A stretch of 64,000 nt of DNA, taken from assembly GCF_000217955.3 (NCBI RefSeq), contig NZ_AFOY02000002.1:124001-188000 (forward strand). Direction: 5' to 3'. This document shows, piece after piece, positions 36,480 to 45,320 of this stretch (positions are counted from its first letter, which is position 1; every line of letters starts with the position of its first letter). The stretch comes from Pseudomonas fluorescens HK44. Lineage in GTDB: Bacteria; Pseudomonadota; Gammaproteobacteria; Pseudomonadales; Pseudomonadaceae. The notes beneath the pieces were generated by a model. That model searched no databases. It was not told the DNA's origin and saw nothing but the letters and a program-made list of their open reading frames with translations. Position numbers and translations under genes: made by a program.

Positions 36480-38136
36480 CAGAGTGTGTAAAAACGCTTT
36501 CGTATATCGAGTGCGTCAACCAGGCGTTCCTGGGCGATGCGATTGCCCAAGCGTTTTCCGTGATAAGCATTAACTGACGTTCCAAAGCGGTTATGTAGCG
36601 GTTTAGCGCCTTCTGGGGCTGAGAAAACCGAGACTTTACGCCCTCATCGCCTTCAGCAAGCTTGCTGTACCGATAATGCTCATAACCCGCTTCATGTTGT
36701 AGGCGAGTACATTCAGACTCATCTCCGCGCTTACCCCGACCAGTTTGCGCGTCAGGAAATGCGTTGAGCCCATCCATTGTTTGAGCGTCCCGAAGGGATG
36801 CTCAACTGTCCTTTTTCGGATTCGCATCATGTCCGGTGCATGGTTCAACCGACGCTGCATTTCCTCCAGCACCGCTTCATGTTCCCAGCGTCTTACTCGA
36901 CGATTTTTGCTCGGTGTGCACTGCGTTTTCAGCGCGCAGCCCTGGCATTTCGAACTCCAATAACAGTGCATATTCATGCCTTTCTCAATACTGGAGAAGC
37001 GCCAGGGCAGCGCCTCTCCCGCCGGACAGATGTATTCGTTTTTCGTCGCGTCATAAACGAAAGCATCTTGTTGAATCGACCATCCGCCTTGGCGCTTGAA
37101 GTCATCGGCTTTGGCACGTAGGCAGTGATGTCCGCGTCGTGACAGGCAAGGATTTCTTCACTCTTGAAGTAACCTCGGTCAGCTACCACCGCCAGCGTTT
37201 CTGACGCCATGGCATCGCGAGCCTGCTTCGCCATCGAGCTGAGTTGATCGCGGTCGGAACCGAAGTTGGTGACCTCATGAGCAACGATCAAATGGTTCTG
37301 GGTATCAACCGCTGTTTGCACGTTGTAGCCGACGATTCCCGTGCCGCGCGTCATCATGGAGCGGGCGTCTGGATCGGTCAGTGAGACCTGTTTATCCGGC
37401 GATTCGTTGAGCTGGATTTCTATCGCTTGAAGCTCTTTCATTTGCGTCTTCAGCTTGGCGATTTTCTCTTCCAGCCGCACGGCGTTGGGCTCGGAGGCTG
37501 TTGGTTCTTGCCGATCGGCAGCATCGAGTGCCGTCAGATAACGGTTGATGCTCGATTCAATTTCTTCCATTCGCCGCTTCAGTTTGGCGCTGGTGAAATT
37601 GCGGTCGCGGTTGTTGACTGCTTTGAATTTACTGCCGTCGATGGCGACCAGATTTTCTCCAAACAGTCCCAACTGCTGACACAGCACAACGAACTGGCGA
37701 CAGACGCCTCGGATGGCCTTGCTGTTGTCTTTTCGGAAGCTGGCGATGGTCTTGAAATCCGGCATCAAAACGCCCCGTCAACCACATCAGCTCGACGTTG
37801 CGCTGGGCTTCTCGCTCCAAACGGCGGCTCGACTGGATGCGGTTGAGATAGCCGTAGATGTAGATCTTCAGCAGGATCGCAGGGTGATAAGCAGGCCGGC
37901 CAGTATCAGCTGGAATGGCACTTTCAAAAACCCAGATTGACCAGGTCGAGTTCGTCGACAAAGACGTCGACTATGCGCACCGGATTGGTATCGCATACGT
38001 AGTCGTCGAGGCTCTCGGGGAGTAAGGTGCCTTGGCCTCGATGTTCACCTTGGATAAAGCGCTTCATGGGCGATCCCTGCAATGAAATCCACAGAAATCA
38101 TAGCAAGGGTTCGCGAAGGTGTTTTTACACACTCTG
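36480..38136 (-). mobile_element. IS1182-family insertion sequence, left copy (1657 bp)
   Basis: The ends are CAGAGTGTGTAAAAACGCTTTCG (given as its first 16 shared bases CAGAGTGTGTAAAAAC plus GCTTTCG) and the inverted CAGAGTGTGTAAAAAC plus ACCTTCG. GGCC flanks both ends as a 4-base target duplication. The copy is nearly identical to the one at 40698-42352 but two bases longer. Four single-base homopolymer differences are visible at about 36572, 37068, 37767-37770 and 37926-37930. Confidence 0.9.
36636..38067 (-). pseudogene. IS1182-family transposase, broken by three frameshifts
   Basis: Compared with the intact 476-residue transposase at 40767-42197, this copy has an extra base in an A-run at 37926-37930, another at 37767-37770, and a missing base at 37068. 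The gene is thus split into three open frames. The DNA is otherwise the same wherever I compared it. All changes lie in homopolymers, so either recent decay or sequencing error can explain them. Confidence 0.87.
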
Positions 38137-38140
38137 GGCC

Positions 38141-38335
38141 AGAAGCTGCCATCCGAATCATTGAGCTGGATGCACCAGATTCTGCTGGCGGAAGCGGTCA
38201 ATAGCATGCGAACACCTACCTTCGCTTAAGCGAGCAGTTTCAGCGACACGGTACCCAACCGCAATCACACTACGCAGAAGCAGGATATAGCGTCAGTCAG
38301 CAGAACTGGCCGATGGACGGCGAAGGATTGTGCGG
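38141..38335. other. Short non-coding stretch inside the IS-bracketed region
   Basis: 195 bases between the left IS copy and the YiiX-like gene. The first bases (AGAAGCTGCC) continue the repeat into which the IS inserted. No gene is seen. Confidence 0.4.
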
Positions 38336-39610
38336 TTAGAACGTCTTCATTGGTTCGTCGATGGAGCGGATGCGAAAACAGTCGTCACAGAGCCGAAGCG
38401 TCCCTGGTCCAGCCGCTGGAATACTCAAGAGGACAAAATCGCGGACTGGTTCATCTGCACAGACAGTGCATACATCCAAACTTCCCGTTGCCCTAATGGC
38501 CGCTTCCGTCATTGCAGCCTGCTTGGGATTCCATTCGCGCAGCGAAGCAAACCATTCCGGCGTGTGCGGACGGAGCAACGTGGGAGGTGCGGGCTCGAGC
38601 AGTCCCTTACGCTCAAGCCAACTAGTTGCCGCCCTAATGCGCCGAGCATGAAACTGCGTCAGAAGCTCGTACAGCTCTATCTTTAGGGCGAAGTATTGGC
38701 GAGGGTGCAACGCGTTAACGGTCACGTAGCCCGCGCGGTTCAGGATAAAACGGTTTTGGCCCAACTTCTCGTTCGCTAGCAGCTCCTCGCAGTACCTCTG
38801 CTTGCGTTTCGACGAGCCATTGTGCCCCTCCATGAAGGCGACGTGGTATTGCCAGGCATTCCTTTCGAACTCATCTTTCCACAGCTCCAGATACCTCGAA
38901 GTTCGCAGAGCTTGCACTAGGTGAGCGTCTGCCTCCTGATGCTCCACCAGGTAGGCATCTATGTCATTGAGTGACTCAATCTCAGACGACAGCTTGCGGG
39001 CCTCCTGAAGCAAGACGTTGGTTGAGTCGCGCATAGCCTGAACGTTGTCAATATCCTCACGCCAGTCAGCCTCTTGTTCTGCACTGAGATTTCTAAGCAC
39101 ATTAGGGACCTCAACAAGCGCCGCGCTCTTCAGGAACTCCCCGGGATGGCAGAAGTCCGCATCCGACACTAGGTTCACGCCGGCATGACGATAAGCCTGC
39201 GCGACCAATCGCGAGCAGAACTGCCTCCGGCCGGCCACGAAACCAGCTAGCACACTCTTGGCGGCGCCGGTTTTAGAGTATCGAGTACCAACCGCAGCTC
39301 TGGCGAAGGAGATGGCGGAGTGCAGTTGGTCAGTCGTCAAGGGCTTCACAGGTCGAAGCACATAACCAGCGCAGCCCGGCTCAAGAATGAGCCGCTCGAG
39401 GTTGCGTGCGTGAACCCCGTCGCCGGTTGAATCGATCACACTCGACTTTCCCACACAAATCATAGCGTGAGAGATATCCGCGCCGATGACCTTACGAATC
39501 GTTTGGCTCATTGGGTCGGGCGTGGTTGTCAGTACAATATCACCGAGCTGGATGAGGTCCGAGACGAATACCCGAGGCCGCAGTTCCGATTCATTCATCT
39601 CAGCTTTCAT
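38336..39610 (-). CDS. Predicted YiiX-like permuted papain-fold hydrolase with zinc-ribbon-like tail
   Basis: A 424-residue protein. Residues about 15-150 match the permuted NlpC/P60 (YiiX/YebB, peptidase C92) pattern: GDIVL strand, H48 in ISHAMICVG, VIDSTGDGVHARNL, and the candidate nucleophile C132 in QFCSRLVAQAY. Such enzymes cleave amide or thioester bonds. A long helical middle region follows, and near the C-terminus two CxxC pairs (C381/C384 in CTVC and C408/C411 in CDDC) suggest a zinc ribbon. GAGAAG precedes the ATG at 39610. It lies between two inverted IS copies, divergent from the unknown gene at 40003. The substrate is unknown; a role in defence or conflict is possible but unproven. 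Confidence 0.78.
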   Translation of the reverse strand: MKAEMNESELRPRVFVSDLIQLGDIVLTTTPDPMSQTIRKVIGADISHAMICVGKSSVIDSTGDGVHARNLERLILEPGCAGYVLRPVKPLTTDQLHSAISFARAAVGTRYSKTGAAKSVLAGFVAGRRQFCSRLVAQAYRHAGVNLVSDADFCHPGEFLKSAALVEVPNVLRNLSAEQEADWREDIDNVQAMRDSTNVLLQEARKLSSEIESLNDIDAYLVEHQEADAHLVQALRTSRYLELWKDEFERNAWQYHVAFMEGHNGSSKRKQRYCEELLANEKLGQNRFILNRAGYVTVNALHPRQYFALKIELYELLTQFHARRIRAATSWLERKGLLEPAPPTLLRPHTPEWFASLREWNPKQAAMTEAAIRATGSLDVCTVCADEPVRDFVLLSIPAAGPGTLRLCDDCFRIRSIDEPMKTF

Positions 39611-40002
39611 ATTGATCACTTCTCTGGTTCGGGTTCTGAACGATGAGGTCGATTGCTATCTGCCGTAAATGCCAGCCTTCGACGCATAGCTAGCGTTTTC
39701 CAGCGCCTGCTTTCGACCCAGGCTGTGTGAAAACGTTTTTGAGCAGGTTTGACAGCCAGGACTGGAGCGAAAATCGCGTTCCTACGCAAATTTTCGGGCT
39801 GCTGATTAACCAAACGCTGGCAGATTTTACGTAGCAACGCAGACTTCAAAACGGCGCATGCGTTTTCACACAGCCTGGACCCATAGCAGCTGTTGGAACA
39901 AAGTGTAATCATCCAGATGCGAAACACTTTGACTAGTGAGTCGGTAGGAATTGGCGGTAGGCGTGCCATTAATCAAAACGCTAAGGCGACGAAGAGGTAG
40001 TC
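39611..40002. other. Divergent intergenic region holding a MITE
   Basis: 392 bases between the YiiX-like gene and the membrane-anchored unknown gene. The MITE at 39719-39877 occupies the middle, so the promoters of the two genes must lie on either side of it. Confidence 0.6.
39719..39877. mobile_element. 159-bp MITE with 17-bp terminal inverted repeats and 4-bp target duplication
   Basis: The left end CAGGCTGTGTGAAAACG at 39719 is exactly inverted at 39861-39877. GACC occurs directly before (39715-39718) and directly after (39878-39881) as a 4-base target duplication. No open frame of interest lies inside. The end matches 14 of 17 bases of the IS1182 ends nearby (CAGAGTGTGTAAAAACG), and the duplication length is the same, so an IS1182-type transposase could have moved it. 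Confidence 0.85.
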
Positions 40003-40641
40003 ATGGATGCTGGAAATGTTTCCGCCATTATCTCGGCTGTGGCGGGCATCAGTGGGGTTCTACTTGGTAACTCGTTCGTTGCCATCAAAGAGTACTTGGG
40101 GAGTCGAACTAAACGTAAGAAAGACACGGCATACCTTGGGATTATCGTCGTTTCTCACTTGGAGCGGTTCGCAAACGGCTGCTTGCACGTTGCCTGTGAC
40201 GACGGCACCGAGTACGGTCGTCCGGCAGGTAATAACGGTGAAGAAAATGTGCCCACTACAATACATCCTGAATTTCAGCCGCTAGACATTAGCGTCGACT
40301 GGAAGTTGTTGCCGAAAGATCTAATCTATTCGATCCTTTGGCTTCCCGATAAGCAGGAGCAACTCCACAGCAGACTTGCGGGGATTGAGGAATACAGCTA
40401 CGACCCCCCAGAGCACACCGAGTACTTCTGGGTTAGGAGGCGTGGCTACGCGGAACTAGGGCTCCAAGCGTCTGACTTGGCACGAAGGCTTCGGATGCAT
40501 GCCGGGATACCGCTCGAAGAACATCTTCCGGATGAGTGGAACCGAGATCAGCATATGAAAGATGTGATTAAAAATATTGACGCCAAACGAGAAGCCCACG
40601 AGCGTCGCCGCTCCGAGAATCCGATCCAGCTCCAGTTTTAG
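40003..40641 (+). CDS. Membrane-anchored protein of unknown function
   Basis: A 212-residue protein that I do not recognise. One hydrophobic segment at about residues 6-27 (VSAIISAVAGISGVLLGNSF) is followed by positive residues (RTKRKK), so the rest probably faces the cytoplasm. The remainder is soluble, with two cysteines near residue 60 and a charged helical C-terminus. GAGG lies six bases before the ATG. It is divergent from the YiiX-like gene, with a MITE between them and IS copies outside. Confidence 0.7.
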   Translation: MDAGNVSAIISAVAGISGVLLGNSFVAIKEYLGSRTKRKKDTAYLGIIVVSHLERFANGCLHVACDDGTEYGRPAGNNGEENVPTTIHPEFQPLDISVDWKLLPKDLIYSILWLPDKQEQLHSRLAGIEEYSYDPPEHTEYFWVRRRGYAELGLQASDLARRLRMHAGIPLEEHLPDEWNRDQHMKDVIKNIDAKREAHERRRSENPIQLQF

Positions 40642-40697
40642 TCCGACGTTTCGATTGCACTGTCTTTGAACGTCCGACTCAAGGGCTGCTTGTGGCC

Positions 40698-42352
40698 CAG
40701 AGTGTGTAAAAACACCTTCGCGAACCCTTGCTATGATTTCTGTGGATTTCATTGCAGGGATCGCCCATGAAGCGCTTTATCCAAGGTGAACATCGAGGCC
40801 AAGGCACCTTACTCCCCGAGAGCCTCGACGACTACGTATGCGATACCAATCCGGTGCGCATAGTCGACGTCTTTGTCGACGAACTCGACCTGGTCAATCT
40901 GGGTTTTGAAAGTGCCATTCCAGCTGATACTGGCCGGCCTGCTTATCACCCTGCGATCCTGCTGAAGATCTACATCTACGGCTATCTCAACCGCATCCAG
41001 TCGAGCCGCCGTTTGGAGCGAGAAGCCCAGCGCAACGTCGAGCTGATGTGGTTGACGGGGCGTTTGATGCCGGATTTCAAGACCATCGCCAGCTTCCGAA
41101 AAGACAACAGCAAGGCCATCCGAGGCGTCTGTCGCCAGTTCGTTGTGCTGTGTCAGCAGTTGGGACTGTTTGGAGAAAATCTGGTCGCCATCGACGGCAG
41201 TAAATTCAAAGCAGTCAACAACCGCGACCGCAATTTCACCAGCGCCAAACTGAAGCGGCGAATGGAAGAAATTGAATCGAGCATCAACCGTTATCTGACG
41301 GCACTCGATGCTGCCGATCGGCAAGAACCAACAGCCTCCGAGCCCAACGCCGTGCGGCTGGAAGAGAAAATCGCCAAGCTGAAGACGCAAATGAAAGAGC
41401 TTCAAGCGATAGAAATCCAGCTCAACGAATCGCCGGATAAACAGGTCTCACTGACCGATCCAGACGCCCGCTCCATGATGACGCGCGGCACGGGAATCGT
41501 CGGCTACAACGTGCAAACAGCGGTTGATACCCAGAACCATTTGATCGTTGCTCATGAGGTCACCAACTTCGGTTCCGACCGCGATCAACTCAGCTCGATG
41601 GCGAAGCAGGCTCGCGATGCCATGGCGTCAGAAACGCTGGCGGTGGTAGCTGACCGAGGTTACTTCAAGAGTGAAGAAATCCTTGCCTGTCACGACGCGG
41701 ACATCACTGCCTACGTGCCAAAGCCGATGACTTCAAGCGCCAAGGCGGATGGTCGATTCAACAAAGATGCTTTCGTTTATGACGCGACGAAAAACGAATA
41801 CATCTGTCCGGCGGGAGAGGCGCTGCCCTGGCGCTTCTCCAGTATTGAGAAAGGCATGAATATGCACTGTTATTGGAGTTCGAAATGCCAGGGCTGCGCG
41901 CTGAAAACGCAGTGCACACCGAGCAAAAATCGTCGAGTAAGACGCTGGGAACATGAAGCGGTGCTGGAGGAAATGCAGCGTCGGTTGAACCATGCACCGG
42001 ACATGATGCGAATCCGAAAAAGGACAGTTGAGCATCCCTTCGGGACGCTCAAACAATGGATGGGCTCAACGCATTTCCTGACGCGCAAACTGGTCGGGGT
42101 AAGCGCGGAGATGAGTCTGAATGTACTCGCCTACAACATGAAGCGGGTTATGAGCATTATCGGTACAGCAAGCTTGCTGAAGGCGATGAGGGCGTAAAGT
42201 CTCGGTTTTCTCAGCCCCAGAAGGCGCTAAACCGCTACATAACCGCTTTGGAACGTCAGTAATGCTTATCACGGAAAACGCTTGGGCAATCGCATCGCCC
42301 AGGAACGCCTGGTTGACGCACTCGATATACGAAAGCGTTTTTACACACTCTG
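40698..42352 (+). mobile_element. IS1182-family insertion sequence, right copy (1655 bp, intact)
   Basis: The ends share CAGAGTGTGTAAAAAC and then differ (ACCTTCG on the left, GCTTTCG on the right when both are read inward). GGCC at 40694-40697 and 42353-42356 is the target duplication. It carries one intact transposase gene. Flanking sequence on both sides reads as one continuous repeat if the IS is removed. Confidence 0.92.
40767..42197 (+). CDS. IS1182-family transposase
   Basis: A 476-residue DDE transposase. The N-terminal domain (HPAILLKIYIYGYLNRIQSSRRLEREAQRNVELMWLTG, position only) is the DUF772-type region of this family, followed by the catalytic domain with GLFGENLVAIDGSK (first D), VVADRGYFKSEE (second D) and the C-terminal TVEHPFGTLKQWMG region (E). 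A cysteine cluster before the last motif (CQGCALKTQC) is also family-typical. The ATG at 40767 is chosen over an upstream TTG. Confidence 0.95.
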   Translation: MKRFIQGEHRGQGTLLPESLDDYVCDTNPVRIVDVFVDELDLVNLGFESAIPADTGRPAYHPAILLKIYIYGYLNRIQSSRRLEREAQRNVELMWLTGRLMPDFKTIASFRKDNSKAIRGVCRQFVVLCQQLGLFGENLVAIDGSKFKAVNNRDRNFTSAKLKRRMEEIESSINRYLTALDAADRQEPTASEPNAVRLEEKIAKLKTQMKELQAIEIQLNESPDKQVSLTDPDARSMMTRGTGIVGYNVQTAVDTQNHLIVAHEVTNFGSDRDQLSSMAKQARDAMASETLAVVADRGYFKSEEILACHDADITAYVPKPMTSSAKADGRFNKDAFVYDATKNEYICPAGEALPWRFSSIEKGMNMHCYWSSKCQGCALKTQCTPSKNRRVRRWEHEAVLEEMQRRLNHAPDMMRIRKRTVEHPFGTLKQWMGSTHFLTRKLVGVSAEMSLNVLAYNMKRVMSIIGTASLLKAMRA

Positions 42353-42356
42353 GGCC

Positions 42357-42612
42357 GATTACCGCCAGTCGCGAGGGATCGTAACCGACCCAAAGCGGTC
42401 ATCTCGCGTGAGACAAAAGGCGTCTTAAACCATAGCTTCCCCCCCCCTTTAGTTTTTTTGCGCCCCCGAAGTTTCTCGATGATCGCAAACCATCCATTGA
42501 TGAACTGTACGAGGCAAACGGAGAAGTCGGCGCCTTCTCCGTTCGAGCCAGTAAAGGGGGCTGTTTTAGCGCAGTTAAAGGCGCGCGCGGCGTTACCCGA
42601 CGCGCCAGTCGG
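42357..42612. other. Non-coding stretch with homopolymers and a hairpin
   Basis: 256 bases right of the IS. It starts with the right half of the IS target repeat. A run of ten or so C followed by a T-run lies near 42440-42460, and a perfect 10-base-arm hairpin (AACGGAGAAG/CTTCTCCGTT) at 42517-42543. No gene is supported. Confidence 0.5.
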
Positions 42613-43644
42613 TTATTTGCTGGCGTCCAGTACGATGCGATAGCGTGCCTTGCCACTGCGCAGGTGATCGATGGCTTCGTTGACCCGGCTCATGGGAAAG
42701 TGCTCGACCTGCGGCAGGATCTGATGACGTACGCAGAATTCCAGCATGGTCGCCGTGGTACCGGGCGAGCCGACCGGTGAGGCGGACACGCTTTTTTGTT
42801 GGGGAAGCAGATTGAACACATGCACTGGAATAGCGCCAGGCACAGCGCCAACAAAATGCAGGCGGCCCTTGCCGCGCAGGGTTCCGAGCATGGCTGGCCA
42901 GTCGAGGTCGGCGTTGGCGGTGACCAGCAGAAAATCCAAAGTGCCGGCAATGGACTTCAGCGCGTTACTGTCGGTCGAGGCGACCACGTTGTGCGCGCCC
43001 AGGCGCCTGGCTTCGTCCTGCTTGCTCAACGACGATGTAAAGGCCGTGACTTCGCAGCCCCAGGCGTTGAGGAAGCGTAGTGCCAGATGACCGAGGCCGC
43101 CGATGCCCACCACGCCGACCCGGTCAGTGGGCTTGACGTCGAATTCCACCAGCGGGTTGAACACCGTCGAACCAGCGCAGAACAGCGGGCCTGCCATGGC
43201 CGGGTCGAGTCCGTCCGGTATTGGAAGGGCCCAGGCCCAGTGCGAACGCAGGCGGTCGGCGAAGCCTCCGTTGCTGCCGACTATGGTGGGTTGGACGGTG
43301 CCGCACAGATGGTGGGAGCCTCCGATACACGAGGAGCAATGCATGCAACTGCCCTTGTACCAACCAATGCCCACCCGTTGCCCCACGTCGAGACCACGTA
43401 CCTGTGCGCCGACTCGCACGATACTGCCGACGACCTCGTGGCCGGGGATAAAGGGATACTGGCTGATGCCCCATTCGTTATCGATCAGCGACTGGTCGGA
43501 GTGGCAGACGCCGCAATATTCCACGGCCACTTCTACCTCCTCTTCCCCCAATGGACCGGGATCGTAGCTATAGCGCTCCAGTGGAGCGCCGGCCGCCGTT
43601 GCGGCCCAGCCGGTGAAGGAAGTGAGTTCGGTGCTAGCGCTCAT
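42613..43644 (-). CDS. Zinc-dependent alcohol dehydrogenase (YahK/cinnamyl alcohol dehydrogenase-like)
   Basis: A 343-residue medium-chain dehydrogenase. Catalytic zinc ligands C44 (CGVCHSD) and H69 (GHE), structural zinc cysteines C100, C103, C106 and C114, and the cofactor motif GVVGIGGLGHLAL are present. It reduces aldehydes with NADPH in related enzymes. GGAGG lies seven bases before the ATG at 43644. It is a single gene. Confidence 0.92.
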   Translation of the reverse strand: MSASTELTSFTGWAATAAGAPLERYSYDPGPLGEEEVEVAVEYCGVCHSDQSLIDNEWGISQYPFIPGHEVVGSIVRVGAQVRGLDVGQRVGIGWYKGSCMHCSSCIGGSHHLCGTVQPTIVGSNGGFADRLRSHWAWALPIPDGLDPAMAGPLFCAGSTVFNPLVEFDVKPTDRVGVVGIGGLGHLALRFLNAWGCEVTAFTSSLSKQDEARRLGAHNVVASTDSNALKSIAGTLDFLLVTANADLDWPAMLGTLRGKGRLHFVGAVPGAIPVHVFNLLPQQKSVSASPVGSPGTTATMLEFCVRHQILPQVEHFPMSRVNEAIDHLRSGKARYRIVLDASK

Positions 43645-43879
43645 TGGATACCTCCAGATCAGGAGACAGGGGTTTGGTACCTCAGGTGCCGCGGCGGAGC
43701 CAGGGAAGTGTAGCGTATCGCTTGCCGTCGTCCGGGTTGCCGACAGATGCTCTTCAACTGTATTGCCTGGATACATCTCCCATCGCCTGGTTCAATCGTG
43801 TTCGGGCCAGCGTGTCAGCTTTTAGCCGAACTCTGCCGCTCACATCCCGCCGCAAACGCCCCTCGACGCAAACACCCAA

Positions 43880-44281
43880 CTACACCTCTTCAGGCGCTGC
43901 AACCTGTGCCCCACGAGCAATCAACAGTTCGCGCAACACCGAGCGATGGCAGTGGCGTTCTTCCTTGCAGTAGCAGCCGATGGCCAGCGAGGTTTGATGG
44001 GACAGGGCGGCCAATAGATCCAGCAGTTGGCTGGGGGCAGGGTGGTTCATTTCGGCTTTGAACTTACGTCGAAAGGTTTCCCAGTCTTTTTCGTCTTCCG
44101 CGGCTTTCGCTTCTGCTACCAGTTCTGCACTGGGGGACAGGACGGGGACCCAGGTGTCATAGAAGTCGCGGCTGGCGAATTCGGCTTTCGGAACGCCGCG
44201 CGGTGGGCGGCGGACTGTGCCCAGGCGCAGGCCTTCATGGGGTGTACGGGGTGTGCCCAGTTGCACGATATGGATAGGCAT
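43880..44281 (-). CDS. DUF488 family protein
   Basis: A 133-residue protein with RRPPRGVPKAEFASRDFYDTWVPVLSPS and the C-terminal CYCKEERHCHRSVLRELL that mark the DUF488 family. The cysteine and histidine cluster near the end could bind a metal. The biochemical function is unknown. It is 11 bases from the downstream pcs gene's stop side but on the same strand, so the two may be co-transcribed. Confidence 0.87.
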   Translation of the reverse strand: MPIHIVQLGTPRTPHEGLRLGTVRRPPRGVPKAEFASRDFYDTWVPVLSPSAELVAEAKAAEDEKDWETFRRKFKAEMNHPAPSQLLDLLAALSHQTSLAIGCYCKEERHCHRSVLRELLIARGAQVAAPEEV

Positions 44282-44292
44282 TCATGCCTCCA

Positions 44293-45012
44293 TTAATGGT
44301 GAGTGCGCTCAAGCCAGTCAGCGGCCGAGCGGCAGATGCAGATCCCCAGGAAGTAAGCCGACATCGCAAGCCACAGCCCCATGACCCAAGGGTTGACGGT
44401 CGGGTGGTTGAGGACCAGTGACAGGCTGCAGAGCAACCAGATGGACGTCACGGCAATGTTGATCGGCATGAACCGCCGCACGCGAAACGGGTGCAGGAAC
44501 TTCATCCGGGTCACCGTCAACAGTGCCAGGCCGATAATGGTCAGCAGCGTCAGCCAGGGGGGCGGCGCAATGATGTAGAGGCACAGGGTGACGACGTTCC
44601 ACGCGGCCGGGAAACCCTGGAAGTAATTGTCCTTGCTCTTCATGTTGACGTTGCAGAAGCAATAGAGCGACGAGACCAGGATCACCGAGGTGGTCAGCAG
44701 CGGGGTGTAGGCCGGCAAGTCGATGTAACGGTAGATGAACAGGGCCGGGATGAAGACGTAGGTCAGGTAGTCGATGACCAGATCCAGTATGGACCCGTCG
44801 AGATGCGGCAGTACCGTTTGGACATTCACCTTGCGCGCCAGTGCGCCGTCCACACCGTCGACGATCAGCGCCACGCCCAGCCACAGCAGGCAGGCCCTGG
44901 GCTGGTTATCGAACAAGGCGAGGGTCGCCAGGAAGGCGGTCACCACGCCGGTTGCGGTAAAACCGTGGGCGCCCCAGGCTTTAAGCGTGGCCATGCGTCG
45001 GGTCGTTATCAA
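44293..45012 (-). CDS. pcs: Phosphatidylcholine synthase
   Basis: About 239 residues with several membrane segments. The CDP-alcohol phosphatidyltransferase motif is seen as DGVDGALARKVNVQTVLPHLDG, in the variant form of Pcs, which joins choline to CDP-diacylglycerol. The start is unclear: a TTG at 45012 has GGAG well placed upstream, an ATG at 44994 has none, and the frame is open further back. Phosphatidylcholine is common in host-associated bacteria. The DUF488 gene follows closely. Confidence 0.87.
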   Translation of the reverse strand: MITTRRMATLKAWGAHGFTATGVVTAFLATLALFDNQPRACLLWLGVALIVDGVDGALARKVNVQTVLPHLDGSILDLVIDYLTYVFIPALFIYRYIDLPAYTPLLTTSVILVSSLYCFCNVNMKSKDNYFQGFPAAWNVVTLCLYIIAPPPWLTLLTIIGLALLTVTRMKFLHPFRVRRFMPINIAVTSIWLLCSLSLVLNHPTVNPWVMGLWLAMSAYFLGICICRSAADWLERTHH

Positions 45013-45320
45013 GGGGGCGTTCTCCAGCGAAAGAAACGGGCCAGTTGCTACCACCGACGGGGTCACCGGCAAACCTGGCTGGGCTGCACCTATCGACCGG
45101 GTATCCGGCGATAAGGTTCACCTGCGCTCAAACGACCCGAAGTCGACACCCATTAAAAATAGACCATCTCCTGTCGCTGCCATGTCTATCGAGCAGCACT
45201 TTTTACTGGTCGGTGCTCAACCACCTGCCTGCGCCTCGATGTGTGATTACGCAAGATTGTTCAAGACAGGGGGCCGATCGGCTGACACAGTTAGCAACCT
45301 TTCCTTAGTTGTAGAGCGCT
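45013..45320. other. Divergent promoter region of pcs and azlC
   Basis: 308 bases that must hold the promoters of the pcs-type gene and of azlCD. I see no repeat, RNA gene or open frame that I can support. Confidence 0.4.

Noticed and set aside
38141..40693. A mobile composite transposon formed by the two IS copies
   Set aside because: Each IS copy has its own GGCC duplication and sits in a repeat that reads through when the IS is removed. This fits two separate insertions better than movement of the whole unit, so I do not call a composite transposon.
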